From NCBI GenBank assembly GCA_016721195.1, contig JADKIO010000009.1, positions 124,001 through 188,000 of the forward strand: a stretch of DNA of 64,000 nucleotides, read 5' to 3'. The translations under genes and the position numbers were made by a program. Positions 35,556-43,674 of the stretch are shown piece by piece. Position 1 is the first letter of the stretch. Each line of letters begins with the position of its first letter. Under the pieces are notes generated by a model, which ran no database searches, was not told the origin of the DNA, and saw only the letters and a list, made by a program, of their open reading frames with translations. This stretch comes from Candidatus Geothrix skivensis (GTDB taxonomy: Bacteria > Acidobacteriota > Holophagae > Holophagales > Holophagaceae).

Positions 35556-37229
35556 ATGTTCGAGAAGCTCGGGAAGTTCGAGATCAAGCGTGTCCTTGGC
35601 AACGGTGCCATGGGCGAAGTCTACCTGGGCGTGGATCCCTCCATCGGCCGCGAGGTGGCCATCAAGACCATCCTCCCAGCCGCGGCCCAGGGGGGGGAGG
35701 CCAAGGAGCGCTTCGCCCGGGAGGCCCGGGCCGCCGGCGTGCTGAACCACCCGAACCTGGTGACCATCTACGAGTTCGGCGAGGACCAGGGGGTGCTCTA
35801 CATCGCCATGGAGTTCGTGAAGGGGCACGACCTCGACGAGTTGCTGCTGGAGCAGTCCCTCAGCCGTTCCGAGGCCCTGGAGGTGCTGGCCCAGGTCTGC
35901 GACGGGCTGGGCTTCGCCCACCGGCAGCAGATCGTGCACCGGGACATCAAGCCCACCAACGTCCGCGTCCAGCGGGACGGGAAGCGCCTCCACGCCAAGG
36001 TCATGGATTTCGGCGTGGCCAAGATCAGCAACTCCGACATGACCGCCACCGGGATGGTCATGGGCACGGTCAGCTACATGGCCCCGGAGTACATCCGCAC
36101 CGGCAAACCCGATCCCCGCAGCGACCTCTTCGCCGTGGGCGTGATGCTCTACGAGAGCCTGAGCGGCCGCAAGCCCTTCGCTGGCGACACCACCCCCACG
36201 GTGCTCTACAAGATCGTGAACGAGGCCCCTGAGCCCATCGAGACCGAGAAGCTGAAGGGCATCAGCCCAGCCATCCGCAACGTCCTGGACCGGGCCCTCT
36301 GCAAGAACCCCGACGAGCGGTTCCAGACCGCCGAGGAGCTGGCCAAGGCCCTGCGGGCGGCCAAGGACCCCTCCTGGATGGGGCAGGTGGAAGAAGCCAC
36401 CACCCTCCTCCAGTCCGCGGCTCCGACCGCGCCGGTGCGTCCCCCACCCGCCGACACCACGCTGCAGGTTCCGGCTGCGCCGGCGCCGCCCGTGGTGGTT
36501 CCTGCGCCCAGGCCCGCCCCCCCGCCCGGCAGCGGGAGCAAGAAAGGCCTGTGGATCGGCCTGGCCGCCCTGCTCCTGGTGGGGATCGGCGGCGCCTCCT
36601 GGTGGGCCCTGCGGGGACCCGCCCCGGCCCTTCCCCCCCAGAGCGATCCCAAGGCCCAGCCGGCACCGGCCCCGGTGGTAGCCACCGGCAAGCCCCGGCC
36701 CGGCGCTTCCGCCGAGGCCAAGCCGGCGTCCCAGGGCCCGGTGACCCTGCCCACTTCCAGGAGCACCGAACCGCCCCCTCCCAGCCCGGAACCCCGGGTC
36801 GAAGCCCACCCCGAGCCGGTCCGCCCCGCGTCGCCCAAAAACCCGACGCCGAAAAACGTGGAAGCCAAGGCCATCGACCAGCCGGAGCTCTACCACCCGG
36901 AGAAGCTCGACAAGATGCAGGTCCATGAGCGCCTGAACCTGGGCAACGTCTCTCTGAGCGAGGCCATCCAACTGGTGGACAGCCAGCCCGACAAAGCCAT
37001 CCTGGGGCTGCGGCAGGCCATCAAGGCCGACCCCTACAATGTCAATGCCCACGCCTGGCTGGCGGTGGCCCTCCATGACCAGGGCCGCACCGCGGAGTTC
37101 GTGCAGGAGCTGCGAGAGGCCCGGCGGCAGGGCATCCTGGGGCAGATGGCTTCCCGCAACGTCCGGTTCAAGTCCGTCCTCAACCAGGCCCGGTTCAACC
37201 GGAAGCTGCCCGCCGATCTGGCGGACTGA
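35556..37229 (+). CDS. PknB-type serine/threonine protein kinase, single-pass membrane protein
   Basis: 557 residues. Kinase domain ~8-270 with all key elements: glycine loop LGNGAMGEVYLG, VAIK lysine, HRDIKPTN catalytic loop, DFG in KVMDFGVAK, GTVSYMAPE activation segment. A juxtamembrane region and one membrane helix (GLWIGLAALLLVGIGGASWW, ~329-348) follow, then a proline/alanine-rich linker. The extracytoplasmic C-terminus has TPR-like helices (DKAILGLRQAIKADPYNVNAHAWLAVAL). Probably senses an envelope signal; target unknown. Confidence 0.9.
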   Translation: MFEKLGKFEIKRVLGNGAMGEVYLGVDPSIGREVAIKTILPAAAQGGEAKERFAREARAAGVLNHPNLVTIYEFGEDQGVLYIAMEFVKGHDLDELLLEQSLSRSEALEVLAQVCDGLGFAHRQQIVHRDIKPTNVRVQRDGKRLHAKVMDFGVAKISNSDMTATGMVMGTVSYMAPEYIRTGKPDPRSDLFAVGVMLYESLSGRKPFAGDTTPTVLYKIVNEAPEPIETEKLKGISPAIRNVLDRALCKNPDERFQTAEELAKALRAAKDPSWMGQVEEATTLLQSAAPTAPVRPPPADTTLQVPAAPAPPVVVPAPRPAPPPGSGSKKGLWIGLAALLLVGIGGASWWALRGPAPALPPQSDPKAQPAPAPVVATGKPRPGASAEAKPASQGPVTLPTSRSTEPPPPSPEPRVEAHPEPVRPASPKNPTPKNVEAKAIDQPELYHPEKLDKMQVHERLNLGNVSLSEAIQLVDSQPDKAILGLRQAIKADPYNVNAHAWLAVALHDQGRTAEFVQELREARRQGILGQMASRNVRFKSVLNQARFNRKLPADLAD

Positions 37230-37231
37230 GC

Positions 37232-37939
37232 ATGTCACGACGGCACGAGGCCCTGGGCGGAATGGAGGCCCGGCTGGGCTACCGGTTCCAGGCGCCCGAG
37301 CTGCTGCTGGAAGCACTCACCCATGCATCCGCCGGGGCGGCCCGGGACAACCAGCGCCTGGAGTTCCTGGGGGATGCCCTGCTCAACTTCACGGTGGCGC
37401 TGCTGCTGCACCGCGAGCGGCCCGACTGGCAGGAAGGCGCCATGAGCAAGTTGCGGGGGATGCTGGTGCGCACCGAGTCGCTGCACGCCTGGGCCCTCGG
37501 CCTGGAGCTGGATCGGGCGCTCCAGTCGGCCCACCCCCGCAAGGCCCCGCCCATGGGCCCCAAGCCCCTCGCCGACGCCCTGGAAGCCGTCCTGGCGGCC
37601 GTCTACCTCGATGCCCAGCAGTCCGGGGAGGATGGCCTCCGGCCGGTGCAGGCCCTGGTGGAGGCCCGCTTCCTGGAGACCATCCGCGGGGCCCGCCCAG
37701 AGAGCTGGACCCGATCCGACCCAAAGACCCACCTTCAGGAGACCGCCGCCCGGCTGGGGCTGCCGGCCCCGGTTTATACCCAGGTGGAGCAGGCGGGACC
37801 TGGGCATGCGCCCCGGTTCACCATGCGGGTGGCCGTGGGCGACCGGTCGGCCGAGGCGGAGGGAAGCACCCGGAAACGGGCCGAAGGCGAGGCCGCCCAG
37901 CGACTCCTGGATCATCTCGGAACCCACACGGAAATCTGA
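37232..37939 (+). CDS. rnc: ribonuclease III
   Basis: 235 residues. Cleaves double-stranded RNA in rRNA and mRNA processing. RNase III domain with signature NQRLEFLGDALLN and metal-site Glu in ADALEAVLAAVYLD; C-terminal double-stranded-RNA-binding domain (DPKTHLQETAARLGLPAPVY, SAEAEGSTRKRAEGEAAQRLL). Begins 2 bp after the kinase stop, so the two are probably co-transcribed. Confidence 0.93.
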   Translation: MSRRHEALGGMEARLGYRFQAPELLLEALTHASAGAARDNQRLEFLGDALLNFTVALLLHRERPDWQEGAMSKLRGMLVRTESLHAWALGLELDRALQSAHPRKAPPMGPKPLADALEAVLAAVYLDAQQSGEDGLRPVQALVEARFLETIRGARPESWTRSDPKTHLQETAARLGLPAPVYTQVEQAGPGHAPRFTMRVAVGDRSAEAEGSTRKRAEGEAAQRLLDHLGTHTEI

Positions 37940-37983
37940 CGCTTGCGCTACACTCGCTTCTGCCTCACCCGCGGGGTTTGCGC

Positions 37984-38700
37984 TTGAAGATCTACCCGAC
38001 CTTGAATCTCGAGCACGGCCGTGTGGTCTCCACCGCAGGGCAGGAGAGCTCCTGCCTCGCCGCACCCGCGGACCTCGCCGGTCGCCTGATCGAGGAAGGC
38101 GCCACCCGCCTGGCCCTGGTGGACGTGGATGCCGCCAAGGGCCGTGGCAACAATCGCGAGTTGATCGGCCAGATCCTCCAGCGCTGCCACGCCCGGGACC
38201 GGAAGGTCTGCGTGCAGGTCGCCGGCGGCATCCGGAGTTCCGATCAGGCCCAGTTCTTCATCGACCAGGGCGCCGCCTGGCTGGTGGTCGGCACCATCCT
38301 GCACAAGTCGCCCATGGTCTCCGAACAGCTCATGGCCCGCTTCCAGTCCTTCCTCACCGCCGCCATCGATGCCCGGGGGGGAAGGGTCCATCGCTCCGGC
38401 TGGGTGGACACCACCCACGTGAGCGCGCTGGAACTCGCGCTCCGGGCCAAGGCCTACGGATTCCACCGCCTGCTCTTCGTGGACATCCCGGAGGACGCCA
38501 CCGCCGATCCGGACTTCACGACGGCTCAGGAGCTCGCGAAGGCCACGGGTCTGCCCCTGGTCATGGGGGGCAGCCTCACGGCCCCGCATCACCTGGAGGC
38601 GGTGCTGGCCCACCATGGGTTGAAGGGCGCGCTTGTGGATGCCCTGCTCTTCCACCAGAACCCGAGGCTCATGGCCTTCCTCCAGGCCACCTGCGCCTAA
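37984..38700 (+). CDS. divergent HisA-like TIM-barrel protein
   Basis: 238 residues. Aligns by eye with HisA along its length: IYPTLNLEHGRVV (usual IPAIDL), TRLALVDVDAAKG, QVAGGIRSSDQAQ, AAIDARGGRVHRSGW, LVMGGSLTAPHHLE. The N-terminal catalytic Asp of PAIDL is Asn, the usual T/D in HTEI or TDI is V-D (FVDI), and the RDGT phosphate segment is PEDAT. The Asp of AIDARGG is kept. No other his gene is nearby. The TTG start at 37984 has GGGG seven bases upstream. HisA activity is uncertain. Confidence 0.65.
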   Translation: MKIYPTLNLEHGRVVSTAGQESSCLAAPADLAGRLIEEGATRLALVDVDAAKGRGNNRELIGQILQRCHARDRKVCVQVAGGIRSSDQAQFFIDQGAAWLVVGTILHKSPMVSEQLMARFQSFLTAAIDARGGRVHRSGWVDTTHVSALELALRAKAYGFHRLLFVDIPEDATADPDFTTAQELAKATGLPLVMGGSLTAPHHLEAVLAHHGLKGALVDALLFHQNPRLMAFLQATCA

Positions 38701-38713
38701 CCTGGGAGGAACC

Positions 38714-40498
38714 GTGACAGCTGGGGAATCCGTGATCCTGGAAACCCTCACGGAACCCGAGCGCATCCACTTCCGCCACCTGGCGCTGGTGCGGCCCCAG
38801 CTGCCCTCGGAAGGCCAGCTCCACATGCTGGAGGGCCTGGCACGCACGCTGGCCTCGCCGCGCCTGCTGGCCCTCATGGCCCGCACCCCCCACTGGCTGG
38901 CCCACTGGCCTGTCCTGCTGGGCCTGGCCGAGAACGAGGCCACGCCGGAATCCATCCGTCGTGACCTCGAGATGGTGGTCTCCCTCTTTGACCAGATGCG
39001 GGAGATGGACAAGGCTCCGGCCGCGGAGAAGTTCGAGCGCTCAGAATCGGTGAAGGCCCTCTACTCGCAGCTGGATCCAACCCTGAAGCCCGTGGCCAAG
39101 CTGCTGGCGAAGCAGCTGGCGAAGGCCGTCTCCTCCACGGGCCTGACCCAGGAGCTGCCCCCCCTTCCCTCCGAGCATCCGGACTGGGAGGCCCTCACCG
39201 CCGTGCCGATCCCCCTGCCGGGGCGGCCGCCGCAGCCGATCCTGGACCGGGCCGGACGCCTGGCCCGGGCCAGCGAGACCGCCCAGCTCGAAGAACTGCT
39301 CGCCTTCCTCGTGGATGCGGATCCCGAGCTCCGACAGACGGCCCTGCAGAATCCCCTGGTCTCCGAGGAGCTGGTCTGCCAGGCCCTGGCCAGCTGCGGC
39401 GAGTCCGGCTTCTTCGAAGAGGTCTATGCCGAGGCCCGCTGGTATTTCCGGGAGCCCGTGCGCGCCAGCCTCCAGGAAGCCCCCGGCTGCCCCCCGGATC
39501 TGTCCCGGCGGGTGGGGCTGTCCCAGCACCTGGTCTCGGCCCTCGAGGATGGGGCCCCGGACACGGCCGCCCTCCGCCGCATCGTCAGCCTCTTCACCCA
39601 GCTGGACGAAAGCGAGTACCAATTCGTCACCTTCTGGGCCAAGCGGCAGGCGCCCCAGCTGCTGCGGGTGGTGAAGTACTTCTACGACCGCCTCCAGCGC
39701 CAGCGTTCGGGCCTGGCCTCCGCCCTCCCGGAGCGGGGGGAAGAGGGCCGCTGGGCGACCATGGAGGAGCGGGTCTTCCTCGCCACCCAGGCCACCCAGG
39801 AGGACCAGATCAGCCAGGTGCTCCGGGATCCCAACCTCCAGGTCTTCCGGCTGGCCCTGGAGAACCCCGCCCTGAGCCCGCGGCTCCTCGTCTCCAGCCT
39901 GTCCGCGCTGGATCACGAGCGGGTGGAGACCCTGGCCGCCCACCCCTCCTGGGCCGAAGACCCCATGGTGGCCGAGGCCCTGGTGCACCATCCCCAGATC
40001 TCCGAAGCCTCGGCCCTGCAGCTGCTGGGCCGGCTCCCCGGGATGAAGCCGGCCATCGAGATCCTGCGCGATGCCCGGATCCTCCACCTGGAGGTCAAGC
40101 GGCGCACCCTGGACCACCTCCGCCGGCTCTACCTGGACATGGACATCCCCGAGCGGATCACGGCCCTGCGCACCTCCGGCGGCGAGCTGGTGCGCCACCT
40201 CCCCCAAGAGGTGCTCCAGGACGAGGAGACCCTGCGGCGGATGGTGGCGGACCGGCAGCTGGATCCGGGGATCCTGCTGCGGCTGGCCCGGAACAAGCTC
40301 ACCCCCCGGGCCGTGCTGGAACAGATCGCGGCCCATCCTGTCCTCATGGCCCATGCGGCCATCATGTCTGAGCTGCTGCTCAATCCCAAGACCCCCCGGG
40401 ACGCCGCCATGCGCATCTGGGGCCTGCTGTCCGAAGCCGAGCAGCAGCAGCTCCTTAGAAGCCCCCACCTGCCGGCCATTCTCCGTTCCATGGCCTAA
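38714..40498 (+). CDS. large helical (HEAT-like) protein of unknown function
   Basis: 594 residues, start GTG at 38714 with GGGAGG four bases upstream. Almost all helix, with repeats of about 22-25 residues from ~210 onward (AFLVDADPELRQTALQNPLV, VLRDPNLQVFRLALENPALS, VETLAAHPSWAEDPMVAEAL, LRLARNKLTPRAVLEQIAAH). These resemble HEAT or leucine-rich-variant repeats and suggest protein binding. No signal peptide or enzyme motif. It follows the HisA-like gene by 13 bp, probably in one transcript with it. Confidence 0.6.
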   Translation: MTAGESVILETLTEPERIHFRHLALVRPQLPSEGQLHMLEGLARTLASPRLLALMARTPHWLAHWPVLLGLAENEATPESIRRDLEMVVSLFDQMREMDKAPAAEKFERSESVKALYSQLDPTLKPVAKLLAKQLAKAVSSTGLTQELPPLPSEHPDWEALTAVPIPLPGRPPQPILDRAGRLARASETAQLEELLAFLVDADPELRQTALQNPLVSEELVCQALASCGESGFFEEVYAEARWYFREPVRASLQEAPGCPPDLSRRVGLSQHLVSALEDGAPDTAALRRIVSLFTQLDESEYQFVTFWAKRQAPQLLRVVKYFYDRLQRQRSGLASALPERGEEGRWATMEERVFLATQATQEDQISQVLRDPNLQVFRLALENPALSPRLLVSSLSALDHERVETLAAHPSWAEDPMVAEALVHHPQISEASALQLLGRLPGMKPAIEILRDARILHLEVKRRTLDHLRRLYLDMDIPERITALRTSGGELVRHLPQEVLQDEETLRRMVADRQLDPGILLRLARNKLTPRAVLEQIAAHPVLMAHAAIMSELLLNPKTPRDAAMRIWGLLSEAEQQQLLRSPHLPAILRSMA

Positions 40499-40552
40499 GC
40501 CGCAAGATGTAAACGCAAGTTGCGCGATCGCGTAGCCCCAGCAGGAGCCACC

Positions 40553-41563
40553 ATGCGACGTCCCGCCGCCCTACTGTTTCCCGCCGCGGTGGCCCTGACC
40601 TGCCTACCCTTCGCTTTTTCCTGTCGGGCCAAGCCCCGGCTGCCCGCCTGGGTGCAGGCCGCCCCCGGCGACAGCCTGGCGGCCGTGTCGGGGGAAGCGG
40701 GCTGGATGCTGGCCCACAAGGAGGTCCAGTCCCTCATCTCCCGCGATCCCATGGTGGAACGGGCCCTCGACCTCTTCCTGCAGAAGGCCCACATCAACCC
40801 CCGGTCCGAAACCGGCCGGGTGACCTTCCACCTCATCGGCCTGCCCTCGAAGGGTGAAGAGACCCTTCAGAAGGGGCTGGAGCACGCCCTCATCCAGCTC
40901 AATCAGTTCAAGGATCCGGTGGCGCTCATCGGCGCCCTGGCGGAATCCTTCCCCCAGGAGGGTAGCCTCCGCATCCAGGGCCGGGACTGGCCCCTCTACG
41001 TGATCCTGGATATCGAGATGAAGGGCATGAAGGCCCACATCCGGGCGGCCAGCGATGAGAAGGGCCAAGTCTGGATCGGCTCCCTCGACGCCCTGAACCA
41101 CTTGGCCGCCAAGGCGAACCTTGGCTCCCTGCCCGACGCTGCCCTGGCTGCGGAGTGGATCAACCCCAAGGCCCCCTTCCAGGGCTACCTGCAGCCCGAG
41201 CCCCTGCTGGGCGGCCTGAGGAAGCACCTGGAGGAAAGCCTGGTGAAGGACCTCCCCCAGGGGGTCACGGCCCTCTTCTGGAGCATCACGCCCGGGGAGG
41301 GGAAGGACGATCCCGTCCGGTTCGAGTTGGCCCTGGCGGGCAGCCCCGAAGGCATCAACCAGGTCTCGCCCTGGCTCCAGCGTCTGGTGGCCGCCGCCAA
41401 CGCCATCCAGGGCACGCCGGGTTCGGCCCCGGAACTGTTGCAGGAGAAGCGGCGGGTGGGCCTGCGCTGTGCCCTCACCAATGAACAGCTCAAGCTGGTG
41501 ATGGAAAAGCTGGGGCAGCCGGGCTTCTCCTTCTCGCTCCCGCAGGGGGGCCGCAAGGCATGA
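40553..41563 (+). CDS. lipoprotein of unknown function at head of sigma-factor operon
   Basis: 336 residues from the ATG at 40553, with GGAG seven bases upstream. N-terminal signal with a plausible lipobox (FAFSC). The mature part alternates helices and strands without known motifs (GWMLAHKEVQSLISRDPMVE, AASDEKGQVWIGSLDALNHL). Its stop overlaps the ATG of the sigma-factor gene (ATGA), so it belongs to the same operon. It could be the envelope sensor of that system (inference). Confidence 0.6.
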   Translation: MRRPAALLFPAAVALTCLPFAFSCRAKPRLPAWVQAAPGDSLAAVSGEAGWMLAHKEVQSLISRDPMVERALDLFLQKAHINPRSETGRVTFHLIGLPSKGEETLQKGLEHALIQLNQFKDPVALIGALAESFPQEGSLRIQGRDWPLYVILDIEMKGMKAHIRAASDEKGQVWIGSLDALNHLAAKANLGSLPDAALAAEWINPKAPFQGYLQPEPLLGGLRKHLEESLVKDLPQGVTALFWSITPGEGKDDPVRFELALAGSPEGINQVSPWLQRLVAAANAIQGTPGSAPELLQEKRRVGLRCALTNEQLKLVMEKLGQPGFSFSLPQGGRKA

Positions 41564-42150
41564 GTCCGGCCCTTCCCCTTCCTGCCGACCGCGGTTTCGC
41601 ATCGCAGGAGGAGCTGTCCCCCGAGTACTGGATGTCCCGCCTGAAGGCCGGGCAGGAGGAGGCCCTGGCCCACCTCATGGCCCGGTTCGAGCGCCCCCTC
41701 CTGGCCTTCCTGCACCGCCGCCTCCAGGGGGAGGCCGGGGTCGTGCAGGAACTGACCCAGGAGGTTTTCCTCAAGTGCCTCCAGCATTGCCAGCGGTTTG
41801 AGGAGGGCCGTCCCGTGGCCGCCTGGCTTTTTACGCTGGCGGCTAATGCGGCGACCGACCACCTGCGTAGAAGAGGGCGGGAGGTACCCCCTCCCGAGAC
41901 CTTTGACGCGCCGGATCCCCACCAAGCCACACCCTGGGAATCCGTGGACCAAAGCCGGCGGATCCAGGCCCTGAAAGGGGCCCTGGAGGGGCTGACCCCC
42001 CGCCAGCGGGCCATGGTCCTGGCCTACTACGTCCAGGAACACCCCGTGAAACGCATCGCCCAGGACCTCAGTTGCGCCGAAGGAACCGTCAAGGCCACCC
42101 TCTTCCAAAGCCTCCAGAAGCTCCGCAAAACCCTTGGACCCCAGCCATGA
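41560..42150 (+). CDS. ECF-type RNA polymerase sigma factor
   Basis: 196 residues. Region 2 is KAGQEEALAHLMARFERPLL through ELTQEVFLKCLQHCQRF and AAWLFTLAANAATDHLRRRG. Region 4 is LTPRQRAMVLAYYVQEHPVK with the helix-turn-helix IAQDLSCAEGTVKATLFQSL. Directs RNA polymerase to a small regulon, usually for envelope stress. Overlaps both neighbours by ATGA junctions. Confidence 0.92.
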   Translation: MSPALPLPADRGFASQEELSPEYWMSRLKAGQEEALAHLMARFERPLLAFLHRRLQGEAGVVQELTQEVFLKCLQHCQRFEEGRPVAAWLFTLAANAATDHLRRRGREVPPPETFDAPDPHQATPWESVDQSRRIQALKGALEGLTPRQRAMVLAYYVQEHPVKRIAQDLSCAEGTVKATLFQSLQKLRKTLGPQP

Positions 42151-42839
42151 CCTCCGCCCCCGAACCCCAGCGCCTCGATCCCACGACCCTGGATGAGGCC
42201 CGCCTGTTCGACCTGCTCGAGCAGCCCGAAGCCTGGCCCGAGGATCCGAAGATCCAGGCCGAGCTGGCGGACCTGCTCACGCTCCACCTGGCCCTCAGCC
42301 ACCATGGTCCGGACTTGGCCCTGGACCTGGCCCCCGCCCCCCGGGCCCGGTGGACCACCTCCTGGTCCCTCGCCGCGGCCGCCGTCCTCCTGATCGCCCT
42401 CGTCCCCGCCGCCTTCACCGTCCAGCGGCTTCAGTCCCTCCGCATCCAGGCCCAGGACACGGTCCGCCTGGAGGCACTGGCCCAGAAGCGCACCCAGGAC
42501 CGGGCCTGGATCGCCTTCTTCCAGCAGAGCACCACCCTCCTCCAGGACTTCGAGCAGAACCCCGCCCTCTGCAACAAGGGTGAAGAGGACCGGCGGCAGG
42601 AACGGGACATGGCTATGGCCCTGCTGGAAGCCAGCCACCAGCTGGCAGCCCAGGGGGCGCCCCTCAAGGAAGCCGAGATCATCCGGGCCAGCCTGCACAC
42701 CTGGCTGTCCGAAGTGGCCTTCGAGGACAGCTGCCTCAGCCCGGAGCGCGCCAAGGAGCTCCGCCAGTGGGCCGCCGCGAACCACCTGGAATCCCAGGCT
42801 GAGCGGATGGAACGGCGCCTCCGCGGAGCGAGCGCATGA
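42147..42839 (+). CDS. probable anti-sigma factor, single-pass membrane protein
   Basis: 230 residues. About 70 cytoplasmic residues, then one membrane helix (SWSLAAAAVLLIALVPAAFTV, ~72-92), then a helical outer part (ERDMAMALLEASHQLAAQGA). No zinc-finger motif of the common anti-sigma type is visible. Assignment rests on topology and its position directly after, and overlapping, the ECF sigma gene. Confidence 0.6.
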   Translation: MTSAPEPQRLDPTTLDEARLFDLLEQPEAWPEDPKIQAELADLLTLHLALSHHGPDLALDLAPAPRARWTTSWSLAAAAVLLIALVPAAFTVQRLQSLRIQAQDTVRLEALAQKRTQDRAWIAFFQQSTTLLQDFEQNPALCNKGEEDRRQERDMAMALLEASHQLAAQGAPLKEAEIIRASLHTWLSEVAFEDSCLSPERAKELRQWAAANHLESQAERMERRLRGASA

Positions 42840-43648
42840 TCATGGGCCTTTGGATGATGGTCCCGGCCCTGGTGATGCCCGCGGCCCTGGAGCCCCTGGC
42901 CAACCTCGGGCCGGACACCGCCGTGGATGCCCTCTTCCGCCAGGGCCGGGACCTCCGCTACGCCCAGCGCTGGTTCGAGGCGGCCCAGGCCTACCGAACC
43001 CTGCTGCGGGAGTACCCGGCCTCCTCCAAGGCGGCGGACGCCCGCTACTGGCTGGCCTCCAGCCTGGAGCAGGATCAGCGCTGGGACGAGGCCGCCGAAG
43101 CCTACACGGATTTTCTTAGTCGGCATCCCGACCAGCGGCTGCTGGGCAAGGAGGCTCGGCTCAACCGGGTCCGCTGCTGGGGCATCCGGCAGTGGGACAG
43201 CCCCACGGCCGTCGCCGGCCTCGCCAGCACCCTATCGGATGATCGCGAGGAAGTCCGCATCGCGGCCGCCCTGCAGCTCGCCAAGCTCCGGGACTCCCGT
43301 GCGGTTCCCGTGCTCCAGGCCTGCCTCCGGGTGGACGCCTCTTCCGAGTCCTGCCGTCTGGCACTGCTTTCCATGGGCGTCCAGCCCCAGACCACGGGCC
43401 CGGCCAAGGGCCGCTTCCTGGTGGTCCGGGTGAAGGAGCGGGACAAGGCCGACGCCCTCACCGTGCGCCTGGCGGTGGGGCTGGCTCGGGCCGTGGGCGG
43501 CTACCTTTCGGACGAGCAGATGCGCCAGGCCAAGAAGAAGGGGGTGGATCTGGAGCGGCTCATGGACCAGGCCCTGAATGCGCCCAAGGGCTCGGAGCTG
43601 TTCAGCCTGGATGACGGAAAGAGCACGGTGACGGTGACGGTGGAATAG
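42836..43648 (+). CDS. secreted TPR/HEAT-repeat protein
   Basis: 270 residues. N-terminal hydrophobic segment, then TPR-like units of the YbgF/outer-membrane-assembly type (ALFRQGRDLRYAQRWFEAAQ, KAADARYWLASSLEQDQRWD), then a HEAT-like unit (DREEVRIAAALQLAKLRDSR). The gene ends with a short direct repeat (GGTGACGGTGACGGTG) encoding TVTVTVE. It overlaps the anti-sigma gene by ATGA. Likely the output or sensing partner of the ECF operon. Confidence 0.6.
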   Translation: MIMGLWMMVPALVMPAALEPLANLGPDTAVDALFRQGRDLRYAQRWFEAAQAYRTLLREYPASSKAADARYWLASSLEQDQRWDEAAEAYTDFLSRHPDQRLLGKEARLNRVRCWGIRQWDSPTAVAGLASTLSDDREEVRIAAALQLAKLRDSRAVPVLQACLRVDASSESCRLALLSMGVQPQTTGPAKGRFLVVRVKERDKADALTVRLAVGLARAVGGYLSDEQMRQAKKKGVDLERLMDQALNAPKGSELFSLDDGKSTVTVTVE

Positions 43649-43674
43649 GGCTTAAGCTGGAAGGCCGAGGGTCC

